A stretch of DNA of 64,000 nt from Polluticoccus soli (lineage in GTDB: Bacteria > Bacteroidota > Bacteroidia > Chitinophagales > Chitinophagaceae): contig NZ_JARJHT010000003.1 in NCBI RefSeq assembly GCF_029269745.1, positions 431,777 to 495,776 of the forward strand. Reading direction: 5' to 3'. The notes below the pieces were generated by a model. That model was given only the letters and a program-made list of their open reading frames with translations. It ran no database searches and was not told the origin of the DNA. Both the position numbers and the translations under genes were made by a program. Shown here one piece after another: positions 17,379-27,080 of the stretch (positions are counted from its first letter, which is position 1; every line of letters begins with the position of its first letter).

Positions 17379-18917
17379 TTACAGCGGTATGTTGCCATGC
17401 TTGCGCTTAGGTAGGTTCACCACTTTATGCTCCAGCATCTTAAAGGCTTTAATAAGTTTGCTGCGCGTTTGCGACGGCAGGATCACTTCATCTATAAAAC
17501 CACGTGCGGCAGCACCGTATGGATTAGCGAATTTATCTGTGTATTCCAGCTCTTTCTCTTTCCACTTGGCTTCGTGGTCAGTCGCTTCTTTGATCTCTTT
17601 TTTGAAGATGATCTCCGCAGCCCCCTTGGCACCCATTACCGCGATCTCCGCTGTAGGCCATGCATAGTTCAGGTCAGCACCGATGTGTTTAGAGTTCATC
17701 ACGTCGTACGCGCCGCCATAAGCTTTACGGGTAATAACCGTGATCTTTGGAACGGTTGCTTCGCTGAGCGCGTACAGCAGCTTCGCACCATTGGTGATGA
17801 TACCGTGCCACTCCTGGTCGGTACCCGGCAGGAAGCCCGGTACATCTACCAGCACTAACAACGGAATATTGAACGCATCGCAGAAGCGTACAAAACGTGC
17901 GCCCTTCTTGCTCGAGTTGATATCGAGTACACCTGCAAGACTTGCTGGCTGGTTGGCCACGATACCTATGCTGCGGCCGGCTATGCGTGCAAAGCCTACC
18001 ACAATATTCTCAGCATATTCTTTATGCACTTCCAGGAAAGAATCAGCATCTACTACTTCTTCTATCACTTCCTTGATATCATAAGGCTGGTTAGGATTTT
18101 CCGGGATGACGCTATCCAGCTTCGCCCTTGTTTCATCAGCCAGTTCGTAAGGATATACAGGAGCGTCTTCTTCGCAGTTCTGCGGCATATAGCTCAGCAG
18201 TTGCTTGATGCGTTCGATACATTCTACTTCATTAGCCAGCGCAAAATGCGTCACGCCCGATTTTGATGCGTGTGTATGCGCACCACCCAGTTCTTCGCTG
18301 GTTACGGTTTCATGCGTTACGGTCTTCACCACGTTTGGTCCGGTAACGAACATATAAGACGTGTTCTCCACCATCATGATAAAATCTGTAATGGCAGGAG
18401 AATACACTGCACCACCGGCACACGGGCCCATGATGGCAGATATCTGCGGCACCACACCAGATGCTTTTACGTTGCGGTAAAATATATCGGCATAACCACC
18501 CAGCGATACCACGCCTTCTTGTATACGTGCACCACCGCTATCGTTCAGCCCTATCACCGGCGCGCCATTTTGCATCGCCAGGTCCATGATCTTGCAAATC
18601 TTTTCAGCGTGTGTTTCAGACAAGCTACCACCAAACACGGTAAAGTCTTGCGAGAACACATATACCAGCCTGCCATTGATGGTTCCGTAACCTGTTACCA
18701 CACCATCGCCCATGTACACTTCGTTCTCCATACCAAAGTCGCGGCTGCGGTGAGTAACCAGCATGCCTATCTCTTCAAACGAACCTTCGTCCAGCAGCAG
18801 TGTTAAACGCTCACGTGCAGTGAGTTTGCCTTTTTTATGTTGCGCCTCTATACGTTTGGCGCCGCCACCCAGCATAGCCTGGTCGGCTTTTTGTTTTAAT
18901 AAGGCTGTTTTATCCAT
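17379..18917 (-). CDS. Acyl-CoA (propionyl-CoA type) carboxylase beta subunit
   Basis: The 512-residue carboxyltransferase subunit moves CO2 from biotin to an acyl-CoA. Both crotonase-like halves are present. The N-half has '[13 protein letters not shown]', '[14 protein letters not shown]' and '[13 protein letters not shown]' (acyl-CoA side). The C-half has '[20 protein letters not shown]', '[13 protein letters not shown]', '[11 protein letters not shown]' and '[10 protein letters not shown]' (biotin side). The sequence fits PccB/MmdA. A role in propionyl/methylmalonyl-CoA metabolism is expected, but a biotin carboxylase/carrier subunit is not encoded next to it. The start ATG 18917 is followed by the usual '[20 protein letters not shown]' beginning. 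Confidence 0.93.
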   Translation of the reverse strand: MDKTALLKQKADQAMLGGGAKRIEAQHKKGKLTARERLTLLLDEGSFEEIGMLVTHRSRDFGMENEVYMGDGVVTGYGTINGRLVYVFSQDFTVFGGSLSETHAEKICKIMDLAMQNGAPVIGLNDSGGARIQEGVVSLGGYADIFYRNVKASGVVPQISAIMGPCAGGAVYSPAITDFIMMVENTSYMFVTGPNVVKTVTHETVTSEELGGAHTHASKSGVTHFALANEVECIERIKQLLSYMPQNCEEDAPVYPYELADETRAKLDSVIPENPNQPYDIKEVIEEVVDADSFLEVHKEYAENIVVGFARIAGRSIGIVANQPASLAGVLDINSSKKGARFVRFCDAFNIPLLVLVDVPGFLPGTDQEWHGIITNGAKLLYALSEATVPKITVITRKAYGGAYDVMNSKHIGADLNYAWPTAEIAVMGAKGAAEIIFKKEIKEATDHEAKWKEKELEYTDKFANPYGAAARGFIDEVILPSQTRSKLIKAFKMLEHKVVNLPKRKHGNIPL

Positions 18918-18939
18918 ATTAATTTTTGAAAATCAGCAA

Positions 18940-18947
18940 CAAACCTA
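18940..18947 (-). promoter_or_regulatory. -7 box upstream of the carboxylase gene
   Basis: On the minus strand the sequence is TAGGTTTG, a full match to TAnnTTTG. It lies about 22 bases before the ATG. No clear -33 element is seen. Confidence 0.5.
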
Positions 18948-19048
18948 AAGCAAAAGCCCGATAAGTATAGATTTTTTAGGACAGTTTTAAATAAAAGATA
19001 TATTGTTACGATTGCCAGAATAATAACTTTACTCTACAATAGATTTTT

Positions 19049-19537
19049 ATGAAGAAACTCCTCGGCATACTGTCATTGATAATGATCACCTCTGCAGCAC
19101 GCGCGCAGAACATACCTGAGTTTAAAGTAGATGACCTGTTGAAACGCTACAGCAGCGCCGATACCTTATATATAGTGAACTTCTTCGCCACCTGGTGCGG
19201 CCCTTGCATGAAGGAGATGCCCGAGTTCGACCATATGGCTGATGCGTACAAGGACAAGCCGGTGAAGGTATTGCTGGTGAGTGTTGACTTCCCTAAAGAC
19301 TACCCGAAGAAACTCGTTGCCTTTGCAAAAAAGCGCAAGCTACAGCACGAGTTGATGTGGCTGAACGAAAGCGATGCCAACTACTTCATCCCTAAGATCG
19401 ACAACCGCTGGCAAGGTTCTATTCCGGCTACACTGATAGTGAACAATAAAACTGAATACAAAAACTTCTTCGAGGGCATGATATCTGCAAAACAATTGCA
19501 GGTGCTGATAGATAAACAACTCGCTCTGAATTATTAA
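19049..19537 (+). CDS. Secreted TlpA-like thioredoxin-family protein
   Basis: A signal peptide (MKKLLGILSLIMITSAARAQ) directs this 162-residue protein to the periplasm. The thioredoxin active site is WCGPC (Cys50, Cys53) in 'IVNFFATWCGPCMKEMPEF'; the cis-Pro region is 'SIPATLIVNN'. It matches TlpA/ResA-type periplasmic reductases that act on disulfides of secreted proteins or cytochromes c. It is the first gene of a run with the FUSC transporter: its TAA and the next ATG share a base (TAATG, 19535-19539), so translation of the two is probably coupled. The actual partner protein is unknown. Confidence 0.9.
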   Translation: MKKLLGILSLIMITSAARAQNIPEFKVDDLLKRYSSADTLYIVNFFATWCGPCMKEMPEFDHMADAYKDKPVKVLLVSVDFPKDYPKKLVAFAKKRKLQHELMWLNESDANYFIPKIDNRWQGSIPATLIVNNKTEYKNFFEGMISAKQLQVLIDKQLALNY

Positions 19538-21726
19538 TGCGCTTACCGAATCCATACGAGCAGCTACACAAATTAATAGAACAGGAAACTCTTGAACCCA
19601 CTTTCAGCTGGGGAATGCGGCTGGCTATTGCCACCACAGTTCCACTGATATTTGGCCTTGCCACAGGACATATTGTGGAAGCCAGTTGGGTATCGCTGAC
19701 AGCCGAGGCCATTTGCTGGGTAGAGCTGCGTGGATCGTTTTCGCAGGGTGCAAGAGTGCTATTTGGCGGGGCTGTGCTCGCAGTCTTATTTGCCGCCCTC
19801 GGTAGCATCACGGGCAATAATGTATGGATAGGAACGCTGGCTATGCTGGCCGTGGGTTTTCTTTCTGGCCTGTTCCGCAACCTGGGCGACCGCGGACAAG
19901 GTCTTTCGGTGACCGTATTCCTGATGTTCATATTCACCAATGCCTTCCCCACAGCATCGGCGCACGACCTGGTGACGAGGCTCAACCTCGTGTGTATAGG
20001 CGGAGCATGGAATGCATTGGTAGGTTTGTTCATCCTCATGTTCATGCCTGCACGCGAGCCTTACCGTCGCTCGATTGCATTGATATGGAAAGCGAACGCA
20101 CAGCTGATAGTTACCGTGGCCAAAGGCTGGGATGGCATGTCGGCCCGCAGCACTATCAGGAAAATATATCTTAAAGAACAAGTGGTACGTGCAGCTATCG
20201 ACCAGTCGCTGCACTTTTACGGCACTACGGCCCACCAGGCCAAAGCCGACGATAGAGACTACCCGCTGGCGCAGCTGCGCAAAGCCACGGCACTCGTAGG
20301 CACACACATCATCGCCATCAGCGATGAGCTGGATAATGTAAGCCGCCGCGACGTGCCCAACGAAGTAAGACTGAAACTATACGCAGTATTCAACGCCCTG
20401 CAGCAAACGCTCGACAGGATGGCGGTATATGTTATCACGTTAAAGCCTGAAGAAGAGTTGTTGCTTTCGTCGCGCCTCACGCGTCTTAATAAACTCATCG
20501 TGCTACTGCGCGAAGAACCTTTGGAAGAAGACAACGCACAGAACATCGCCATACGCCGGGCGATACAGCTAACCGAGCGTGCTGTGCGCCTGATAGAAAG
20601 CTCTATCGGCAGGCTGGAAGAAATGGGCGATGATGAATCGGTGTTCCGTTCTTACTCGCTCATCAAAACTTTATTGGTGCTGCATCCTAAGCACTGGATA
20701 CGCAATCTGCAGCTGCTGTTCAACCTCAATACGTTTACGGCACGCTATGCACTGCGTACAGGCGCAGGTGCAGCCATAGGTCTGTTCGTTGCACAGTGGT
20801 TCGAAATTGAGCGCGGCTACTGGATACCGCTTACAGCTATGATCGTGATGCAGCCGTACTTTGGTGCCACTATCAAGAAAGGCTTCCAGCGCATATTAGG
20901 TACTGTGACGGGTAGTATTGCCGGTGGTCTATTGCTACGCATACCAGCAGGCCTTTACCTTAAAGAAGTCATCCTATTCATCTGCCTGGTGCTGATGGTG
21001 TATTATATACGCAAGCGCTATTCTGTTGCAGCATTCTTTGTTACAGTCAGCCTGGTGCTCATGTTCAACTTCGAGGCCTCAGCCGATGATCACCTGCTAG
21101 TGACACGTACGCTTTGCACCATTGCAGGCTCTGCCGTGGCCATCATTGCCGGCTTTGCCCTGCTACCGCACTGGGATAAGAAATGGCTGCCGCTGCACCT
21201 GGCCAACGCTATCAACAGTAATTACCACTACTTCCTCGCTACCTTCTTCAGTCACGACGGCAACCCCAACTGGACACGCAACAAGCGCAATGCCGAATCG
21301 AAGAACAGCAATGCATTCGATTCATTCAACCGTTTTATGCAGGAGCCTACGCTGCACAAGAAGAACTACGCGATCTACTACCACCTCATCACACATAGCG
21401 TGCGCCTTACCCGCGAGCTCAACAATATCAACCTCGAGCAGGAATCGCGCAAGAACCCCAGCGAGGCAACAGAGACACATACAGAGGCGCTCAACCAATG
21501 CCTGCTGTGGTTCAATAAGAACCTACTGCTGGCACAAAAAATAGATCCCAACAACAAGACAAGGATCAAAGTACCTGCCCCAACTTTCAAGTACCCATAC
21601 GCACTCACCGTGCACCAGATGGTGTATGTGGAAAAAATGCTCATCGAGCTAAAAGCGATGAACCAGAACCTGCACGAACTTACCGACAGGCAACCTCAGC
21701 CCGCGAAATTGGTTCCAACTTCGTAG
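19537..21726 (+). CDS. FUSC-family (YccS/YhfK-like) membrane transporter
   Basis: This 729-residue protein has the two-block layout of the fusaric acid resistance (FUSC) family. Six hydrophobic helices lie in the first 180 residues. A soluble helical domain (about 190-400) follows, then a second block of six helices (about 400-560, 'GAAIGLFVAQWFEIERGYWIPLTAM') and a charged C-terminal domain. 'GYWIPLTAMIVMQPYFGAT' is the family fingerprint. FUSC proteins export aromatic acids or other toxic organic anions across the inner membrane. Nothing in the sequence identifies the substrate. It overlaps the thioredoxin-like gene by one base and is followed ten bases later by acpH. Confidence 0.88.
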   Translation: MRLPNPYEQLHKLIEQETLEPTFSWGMRLAIATTVPLIFGLATGHIVEASWVSLTAEAICWVELRGSFSQGARVLFGGAVLAVLFAALGSITGNNVWIGTLAMLAVGFLSGLFRNLGDRGQGLSVTVFLMFIFTNAFPTASAHDLVTRLNLVCIGGAWNALVGLFILMFMPAREPYRRSIALIWKANAQLIVTVAKGWDGMSARSTIRKIYLKEQVVRAAIDQSLHFYGTTAHQAKADDRDYPLAQLRKATALVGTHIIAISDELDNVSRRDVPNEVRLKLYAVFNALQQTLDRMAVYVITLKPEEELLLSSRLTRLNKLIVLLREEPLEEDNAQNIAIRRAIQLTERAVRLIESSIGRLEEMGDDESVFRSYSLIKTLLVLHPKHWIRNLQLLFNLNTFTARYALRTGAGAAIGLFVAQWFEIERGYWIPLTAMIVMQPYFGATIKKGFQRILGTVTGSIAGGLLLRIPAGLYLKEVILFICLVLMVYYIRKRYSVAAFFVTVSLVLMFNFEASADDHLLVTRTLCTIAGSAVAIIAGFALLPHWDKKWLPLHLANAINSNYHYFLATFFSHDGNPNWTRNKRNAESKNSNAFDSFNRFMQEPTLHKKNYAIYYHLITHSVRLTRELNNINLEQESRKNPSEATETHTEALNQCLLWFNKNLLLAQKIDPNNKTRIKVPAPTFKYPYALTVHQMVYVEKMLIELKAMNQNLHELTDRQPQPAKLVPTS

Positions 21727-21736
21727 TTTTAGCCGC

Positions 21737-22324
21737 ATGAACTACCTGGGACATGCATTTCTATCGTTTGGAGATGCAGAGATACTTACAGGCAACATGA
21801 TCGGCGATCATGTAAAAGGTAAGCTGGCGCTAGATAAATTTCCCGAAGGCATTAAGAAAGGGATACTGCTGCATCGCAAGATAGACAGCTTTGCAGATGT
21901 GCATCCCGCTACGCTGAGAGGCAAACTATGGTTTCGCGAAGACTATGGTTTGTATGCCGGCGCTATAATGGATACGGTGTTCGATCACTACCTGGCCAAT
22001 GATGCCAAACACTTCAATTCAGAAAAGGAGCTGCTGAACTTTACACAGCAGACCTATAAAACACTGGAACAAAACAGCCAATGGTTTCCAGAAAGTTTTG
22101 CTACATACTTCCCTTACATGCAGCAGCATAACTGGCTGTATAATTACCGCACACTGCAGGGAATAAACAAGTCGATGAACGGACTCAACAGGCGTGCGCA
22201 ACACATGCCGCCGGTTGAAAAAGCTTATGAAATTTTTGTAACCAACTATTATCAACTGGCACAGTGTTATTATGAATTGATCGACGACGTGGTTAGTTTT
22301 GTTAAAGTTGAGTTAACCCTTTAG
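21737..22324 (+). CDS. acpH: Acyl carrier protein phosphodiesterase (AcpH, DUF479)
   Basis: AcpH removes the 4'-phosphopantetheine group from holo-ACP. The 195-residue protein starts with the family signature 'MNYLGHAFLSFGDAEILTGN' and has the conserved metal-binding HD-like positions in 'GILLHRKIDSFADVHPA' and 'MDTVFDHYLA'. Its length is normal. It lies ten bases downstream of the FUSC gene and probably belongs to the same transcript. There is no link in function visible between the two. The following gene starts 52 bases downstream with its own -7 box. Confidence 0.88.
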   Translation: MNYLGHAFLSFGDAEILTGNMIGDHVKGKLALDKFPEGIKKGILLHRKIDSFADVHPATLRGKLWFREDYGLYAGAIMDTVFDHYLANDAKHFNSEKELLNFTQQTYKTLEQNSQWFPESFATYFPYMQQHNWLYNYRTLQGINKSMNGLNRRAQHMPPVEKAYEIFVTNYYQLAQCYYELIDDVVSFVKVELTL

Positions 22325-22343
22325 TCTGGCTTAGATGCAATTT

Positions 22344-22351
22344 TATTTTTG
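22344..22351 (+). promoter_or_regulatory. -7 box of the serine hydrolase gene
   Basis: TATTTTTG matches TAnnTTTG and lies 24 bases before the ATG at 22376. The -33 position has only TTTA. Confidence 0.5.
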
Positions 22352-22375
22352 CAACACTCGATAAGTCTAAGAACA

Positions 22376-23584
22376 ATGCGCAAGTATTTTTTTCCATATA
22401 TAGCCACCGCACTCCTACTATCCTTGCTATTTATAGCATGCAACAGCAACCCGCAACCTGCTGTTGGTAAACCATTAATGCCGGAGCCGGACGAACCTAC
22501 CAAGGTGTTGCCCAGCTCACCGCTGCAGTATGCAGATACTACTAAACCTGAATACAGGGCGATCGTTGAAAGGCTGGATAATTTCTTCCGTCGCTATGCG
22601 AGTACAGGCTTCAATGGTAGTGTGTTAGTAGGTCAAAATGGTAAGGTTTTGTACGAAAGGTATTTTGGTATGGCCAACCGTGAAACTGGCCTGAAACTGC
22701 TGCCTAACAGCGCAGTGCAGCTGGCTTCTGTATCTAAAACTTTTACGGGCACGGCAGTACTCTATTTACACCAGCACAACTTCATCAACATCAACCACCC
22801 GGTGCAGGAATACCTGCCTACCTTCCCTTATCCCAACATTACGGTAAAGATGCTGCTGTGTCACCGCTCAGGCTTACCAGATTATTATAAATGGATACCG
22901 GCCTATAGGAAAGACCAGAAAACGCCGATCAATAACAACCAGATGCTCGACTATTTCATCAAGTTCAAACCGGGACTCGAGTTCAGGCCTGACGCGCGTT
23001 TCAAATATAGCAACAGCAACTTCGCCTTCCTCGCGCTGATCATAGAAGCAGCTACAGATATGAGCTATCCTGATTTTATGCGCAAGTTCATATTTGAACC
23101 GCTGGGTATGAAGAATACCTTTGTGTTTGAAGCTGAGAAAGGCTTGCCTGCAACGGCTACCATCAGCTACAGGCCCAACTGGGTACGCGACCCGGTAATG
23201 TTTGCCGACGGCGTAGATGGTGACAAAGGTATTTACAGCACGGTAGAAGACATGTACCGCTGGGATCAATCTTTCTACAGCCACTTACTCCTCAACAAAG
23301 AAACTATTGATATGGCCTATGCCCCTTACTCGTTCGAGAAAGGTGGTAAGAAGAACTACGGCCTCGGCTGGCGTATGATCAACAATCCCGGCAAAGAGCG
23401 CGTGATCTATCACAACGGCTGGTGGCATGGCAACAATACCGTGTTCTACCGCTTTGTAGAGCAGAACTTCACCATCATCATGCTGGGCAATAAATACAAC
23501 ACCAGTATCTACAAACAAGCGCCAGTAGTGTACAGCCTTGTGAAGGGCATGGAAACAAGCGGCGATTTTGAATCGGAAGAATAG
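22376..23584 (+). CDS. Beta-lactamase-class-C-like serine hydrolase lipoprotein
   Basis: The 402-residue protein begins with a lipoprotein signal (lipobox FIAC, Cys22). It carries the serine beta-lactamase/DD-peptidase fold with the nucleophile in SVSK (Ser118, Lys121), the second motif YSN (211-213) and a third motif in 'YHNGWWHG' in place of KTG. This pattern is that of class C-like esterases or D-stereospecific peptidases, not of a true beta-lactamase, so no resistance role is claimed. The start at 22376 precedes the signal peptide; the longer frame from 22349 is unlikely. The gene is transcribed with the same orientation as acpH and ends at a strong terminator. Confidence 0.85.
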   Translation: MRKYFFPYIATALLLSLLFIACNSNPQPAVGKPLMPEPDEPTKVLPSSPLQYADTTKPEYRAIVERLDNFFRRYASTGFNGSVLVGQNGKVLYERYFGMANRETGLKLLPNSAVQLASVSKTFTGTAVLYLHQHNFININHPVQEYLPTFPYPNITVKMLLCHRSGLPDYYKWIPAYRKDQKTPINNNQMLDYFIKFKPGLEFRPDARFKYSNSNFAFLALIIEAATDMSYPDFMRKFIFEPLGMKNTFVFEAEKGLPATATISYRPNWVRDPVMFADGVDGDKGIYSTVEDMYRWDQSFYSHLLLNKETIDMAYAPYSFEKGGKKNYGLGWRMINNPGKERVIYHNGWWHGNNTVFYRFVEQNFTIIMLGNKYNTSIYKQAPVVYSLVKGMETSGDFESEE

Positions 23585-23604
23585 CTGATTGAGTTTTATA
23601 TAAA

Positions 23605-23636
23605 TGAAAAGCCCCGTAGTTACGGGGCTTTTTTAT
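23605..23636. terminator. Terminator between convergent genes
   Basis: The stem AAGCCCCGTA-GT-TACGGGGCTT (23609-23630) has T runs on both strands. It serves the serine hydrolase and guaB. Confidence 0.85.
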
Positions 23637-23660
23637 TGATACGTCACTACACGTATATGG

Positions 23661-25130
23661 TTAACGGCTATAGTTAGGAGCCTCTTTTGTGATCACGATA
23701 TTGTGCGGGTGGCTTTCTGCCATACTAGCAGATGTGATGCGTACGAACTGTGCATCGTCCTGCAGCGCTTTGATGTCTTTACAACCTGTAAGACCCATAC
23801 CTGCACGCAAGCCGCCTACAAACTGTTGTATCACTTCGTTCACCATGCCTTTGTAAGGTACACGGCCAACGATACCTTCCGGCACCAGTTTCTTCGCATC
23901 AGCTTCGCCTTCCTGGAAGTAGCGGTCTTTAGAACCTTCCTGCATAGCTTCCAGAGAGCCCATACCACGATAGCCTTTGAATTTACGGCCTTCGTAGATG
24001 ATAGTTTCACCAGGGCTTTCTTCAGTACCGGCGAAGATAGAACCCGCCATGATGCACGATGCACCTGCAGCGATGGCTTTCACCATGTCGCCTGTATAAC
24101 GGATACCACCATCGGCGATAACCGGGATGCCGCGGCGTTTCAGTGCGCTGGCTGCTTCCATAATAGCGGTAAGCTGTGGAGCGCCTGCACCTGTTACGAT
24201 ACGCGTGGTACAGATAGAACCCGGACCTACACCTACCTTCACCGCATCAGCACCTGCATCGGCCAGGGCCTTTGCACCTTCTGCAGTAGCTACGTTACCA
24301 CCTATTATGGGGATAGTTTTGAAGGCTTTCTTTACGCGGGCCATAGCTTCCAGCACGCCTTTTGAGTGACCGTGCGAGCTATCCAGCACCAGTACGTCAA
24401 CACCCGCAGCTTTCAGCGCTTCGGCGCGTTCCATAGTATCTTTAGTGATACCGATAGCAGCACCTACCAGAAGGCGGCCTGTGCTGTCTTTGGCAGCCAT
24501 AGGGTGGCTCTTCAGGTTCTGCACATCGCGGAAGGTAATGAGGCCTATCAGTTTGCCCTTCTTATCTACTATCGGCAGCTTCTCGATCTTGTATTCTTCA
24601 AGGATACCTTCTGCCTTGCCCATGCTGGTACCTGCCGATGCAGTAACCAGGTTCTCGCGGGTCATCACTTCGCTCACTTTACGTTTCAGGTTCTTCTCAA
24701 AGCGTAGATCACGGTTGGTAAGGATACCTACTAATAAATGATTAGCATCTACAATGGGAATACCACCTATGCGGTTCTCACGCATTACCCTCAGCGCTTC
24801 GCCTACAGTAGCTTCAGCACGCAGGGTGATCGGGTCAACGATCAGGCCGCTTTCACTACGTTTCACCTTACGCACATGCTCTGCCTGGCGTTCCACACTC
24901 ATATTCTTGTGCAGGATACCGATACCGCCTTCGCGGGCCAGCGCAATAGCCAGGTTAGCTTCCGTAACGGTATCCATTGCAGCGGATGCCATTGGAACAT
25001 TCAGGCGTATGTCTCTTGTTAATTGGGTAGCTAAACTTACCTCGTTGGGCAATACTTCGGAGTAGGAAGGCACAAGGAGCACATCATCAAATGTGAGGCC
25101 TTCGCCGTAGAACTTGGATTTTGCAGCCAT
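23661..25130 (-). CDS. guaB: Inosine-5'-monophosphate dehydrogenase
   Basis: GuaB oxidises IMP to XMP with NAD+, the committed step to GTP. The 489-residue protein carries the catalytic loop [13 protein letters not shown] with Cys307 and the mobile flap ending in 'GRVPYKGMV'. A tandem CBS domain pair (about 97-210) is inserted in the barrel between '[12 protein letters not shown]' and the '[16 protein letters not shown]' strand. The start ATG 25130 lies three bases from a TATCTTTG box, so the mRNA is probably leaderless. The gene is divergent from the PaaK-like gene at 25229. Length and order are those of typical bacterial IMPDH. Confidence 0.96.
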   Translation of the reverse strand: MAAKSKFYGEGLTFDDVLLVPSYSEVLPNEVSLATQLTRDIRLNVPMASAAMDTVTEANLAIALAREGGIGILHKNMSVERQAEHVRKVKRSESGLIVDPITLRAEATVGEALRVMRENRIGGIPIVDANHLLVGILTNRDLRFEKNLKRKVSEVMTRENLVTASAGTSMGKAEGILEEYKIEKLPIVDKKGKLIGLITFRDVQNLKSHPMAAKDSTGRLLVGAAIGITKDTMERAEALKAAGVDVLVLDSSHGHSKGVLEAMARVKKAFKTIPIIGGNVATAEGAKALADAGADAVKVGVGPGSICTTRIVTGAGAPQLTAIMEAASALKRRGIPVIADGGIRYTGDMVKAIAAGASCIMAGSIFAGTEESPGETIIYEGRKFKGYRGMGSLEAMQEGSKDRYFQEGEADAKKLVPEGIVGRVPYKGMVNEVIQQFVGGLRAGMGLTGCKDIKALQDDAQFVRITSASMAESHPHNIVITKEAPNYSR

Positions 25131-25133
25131 GTG

Positions 25134-25165
25134 CAAAGATATGGCGGCAATTTGAAAAATGAAAA
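25134..25165 (-). promoter_or_regulatory. guaB promoter, leaderless arrangement
   Basis: On the minus strand TTTTTC and TATCTTTG are separated by 20 bases. The -7 box ends three bases before the ATG, so the transcript would begin at the start codon. Confidence 0.6.
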
Positions 25166-25228
25166 ATTGGTTTTTGATATAGGTGAATAGGTGTATTCCT
25201 TGTACTTTGGCCTAAACTTTCACAGGGC

Positions 25229-26521
25229 ATGAACTTCCATCCCCGGTTGGCTTTCGAGCCGCTGAGCACGCAAAACGACTACCAGGCAAAGGCCCTGCGG
25301 CAGCTGCTGGAGTATGCCCGCGACCGCTCCCCTTTCTACCAAAAACTGTTCAGCGAACATAAAATCAATATTGATAATATCAAATCAGTACGCGACCTGG
25401 AGTTCCTGCCTACTACCAGTAAAATGGATATGCAGGAGCACAACTGGGATTTTCTCTGCGTGCCCGATCATGAAATAAAAGAATACACCGCCACCAGCGG
25501 TACGCTCGGCAAACCAGTTACCATTGCCCTGACCGAGAACGACCTGCAACGCCTTGCTTATAACGAACACCAGTCTTTCCTCTGTGCTGACGGCAAGCCC
25601 ACCGATGTCTACCAGCTCATGCTGACACTCGACAGGCAGTTCATGGCGGGTATGGCTTACTACTCTGGCCTACGCCAAATGGGCGCAGCGCTAGTGCGTA
25701 CAGGACCGGGGTTACCCTCTATGCAATGGGATACCATCAACCGCTTGCAAAGCAACAGCATCGTAGCCGTTCCTTCATTCATGCTGAAGCTGATAGAACA
25801 TGCGCAGGAAAATCAAATAGACCTGAAACATACACCAGTGCACAAAGCAGTGTGCATAGGCGAAAGCATACGTGCGGCAGATTTTGAATTGAACACACTA
25901 GGCCAGCGCATCTACGATCAGTGGCCTATCAAGTTTTATAATACCTACGCATCTACCGAGATGCAGACGGCCTTTACCGAATGCACACACGGCATGGGCG
26001 GCCACGAGCAACCCGACCTGGTGATCATGGAGATAGTGGATGACCACGGCAAAGCGATGCCACCTGTTAGCTATGGCGAAGTGACCATTACTACACTGGG
26101 CATAGAAGGCATGCCGCTGATACGTTACCGCACGGGTGATATTGCCTGCTACTACGATAGCCCCTGTGCCTGCGGGCGCATGTCGCGGAGGCTGAGCCCG
26201 GTGCTGGGCCGTAAGCAGCAAATGATCAAATACAAAGGCACCACCATTTATCCTCCTGCCATCTTTGATATACTGAACGAGATACCGTTTGTGCAGGAGT
26301 ACGTGATAGAGGTCTTTACCAACGACCTCGGCACCGACGAACTGAAGCTACACCTGCACACGCTACTGCCCGTTGATGATGCGGAACGAAAACTAAAACC
26401 CATACTGCAAGGCAAACTGCGCGTATCTCCGCTGCTGCACTTCCACTCAAGCGCCGAAATGCTGCAAATGCAATTTCCTACAGGGAGTAGAAAGCAAGTG
26501 AAGTTTGTGGATAATAGGTAA
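25229..26521 (+). CDS. PaaK-like adenylate-forming (phenylacetate-CoA ligase type) enzyme
   Basis: The 430-residue protein shows the AMP-binding motif in 'YTATSGTLGKPVTIALTEND' (about 87-106), 'FYNTYASTEMQTAF' (core A5 region), 'MPLIRYRTGDIACYY' and a cysteine cluster 'CACGRMSRR' that probably binds zinc, as in the phenylacetate-CoA ligase family. It is shorter than many AMP ligases but normal for PaaK. The substrate is not evident, since no paa catabolic genes are nearby; arylacetate or another carboxylate activated for coenzyme A or for a natural product is possible. It is divergent from guaB and followed after ten bases by a small TPR-type membrane gene. Confidence 0.8.
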   Translation: MNFHPRLAFEPLSTQNDYQAKALRQLLEYARDRSPFYQKLFSEHKINIDNIKSVRDLEFLPTTSKMDMQEHNWDFLCVPDHEIKEYTATSGTLGKPVTIALTENDLQRLAYNEHQSFLCADGKPTDVYQLMLTLDRQFMAGMAYYSGLRQMGAALVRTGPGLPSMQWDTINRLQSNSIVAVPSFMLKLIEHAQENQIDLKHTPVHKAVCIGESIRAADFELNTLGQRIYDQWPIKFYNTYASTEMQTAFTECTHGMGGHEQPDLVIMEIVDDHGKAMPPVSYGEVTITTLGIEGMPLIRYRTGDIACYYDSPCACGRMSRRLSPVLGRKQQMIKYKGTTIYPPAIFDILNEIPFVQEYVIEVFTNDLGTDELKLHLHTLLPVDDAERKLKPILQGKLRVSPLLHFHSSAEMLQMQFPTGSRKQVKFVDNR

Positions 26522-26531
26522 ATTAGATACT

Positions 26532-27017
26532 ATGAGTTCAAAAGTTCCAATTGCAAAAAACGAATTCGCATGGATATCACTTGCACCCCAACTTACCGTT
26601 TGCGGAATATTGGTCTATATATTCTGGCTGCTCACTCATGACCTACCAATATCCATGATGATTTCCGGCATAGCATTCTACTGTCTTTCACTAGCTATGC
26701 GCGCTGTATTAATAGCTGACCACAAAAAGGGATTTAAACTGATAACTGCGGGAAATTTCGAAGCTGCCATTCCTTATATAGAAGCTAGCTTGAAACATCT
26801 AACGCGCAATACCTGGATAGACAAATACCGCTATGTGGCACTAACATCTTCGCGTCGCACATTCAGAGAAATGGATTTGTGCAACATAGCATTTTGTTAT
26901 AGCCAGCTTGGCAACCTGGAAATGTGTAAACAATATTATCAGCAAGCAATGGACGAATATCCCAATAGCACTATTGCTTCAACTGCCCTGCGCTTTATAA
27001 CGACTACTGGCGCCTAA
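26532..27017 (+). CDS. Small membrane protein with TPR-like C-terminus
   Basis: The 161-residue protein has two hydrophobic helices near the N-terminus (about 22-62, 'LTVCGILVYIFWLL', 'MMISGIAFYCLSLAM'). A soluble helical part with the TPR pattern follows ('AGNFEAAIPYIEASLK', 'LCNIAFCYSQLGNLEMCKQY', 'YYQQAMDEYPNS'). A role as an anchored protein-interaction module is plausible, but no partner is known. The start was placed at ATG 26532; an upstream in-frame ATG at 26505 overlaps the PaaK-like gene. It may be cotranscribed with that gene. It ends next to a REP-like palindrome. Confidence 0.6.
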   Translation: MSSKVPIAKNEFAWISLAPQLTVCGILVYIFWLLTHDLPISMMISGIAFYCLSLAMRAVLIADHKKGFKLITAGNFEAAIPYIEASLKHLTRNTWIDKYRYVALTSSRRTFREMDLCNIAFCYSQLGNLEMCKQYYQQAMDEYPNSTIASTALRFITTTGA

Positions 27018-27018
27018 C

Positions 27019-27071
27019 CGCCGCCAGTCTGCGACTGGTGGCAATAAATAACCCAAGTTTGTACCTTCAGG
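27019..27071 (+). repeat. REP-like palindrome pair, RAYT family, copy 1
   Basis: This copy contains the hairpin GCCGCCAGTC-TGC-GACTGGTGGC and, after AATAAATAACC, a second weaker hairpin (CAAGTTTGTACCTTCAG). It has the same sequence as the copy at 28054 apart from a few changes in the second hairpin. It lies ten bases before the start of the 27081 gene. Confidence 0.75.
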
Positions 27072-27080
27072 AAACCAACT

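Noticed and set aside
22376..23584. Serine hydrolase as a true beta-lactamase
   Set aside because: The third motif is not KTG and the lipoprotein architecture fits class C-like esterases/peptidases; resistance is not supported.
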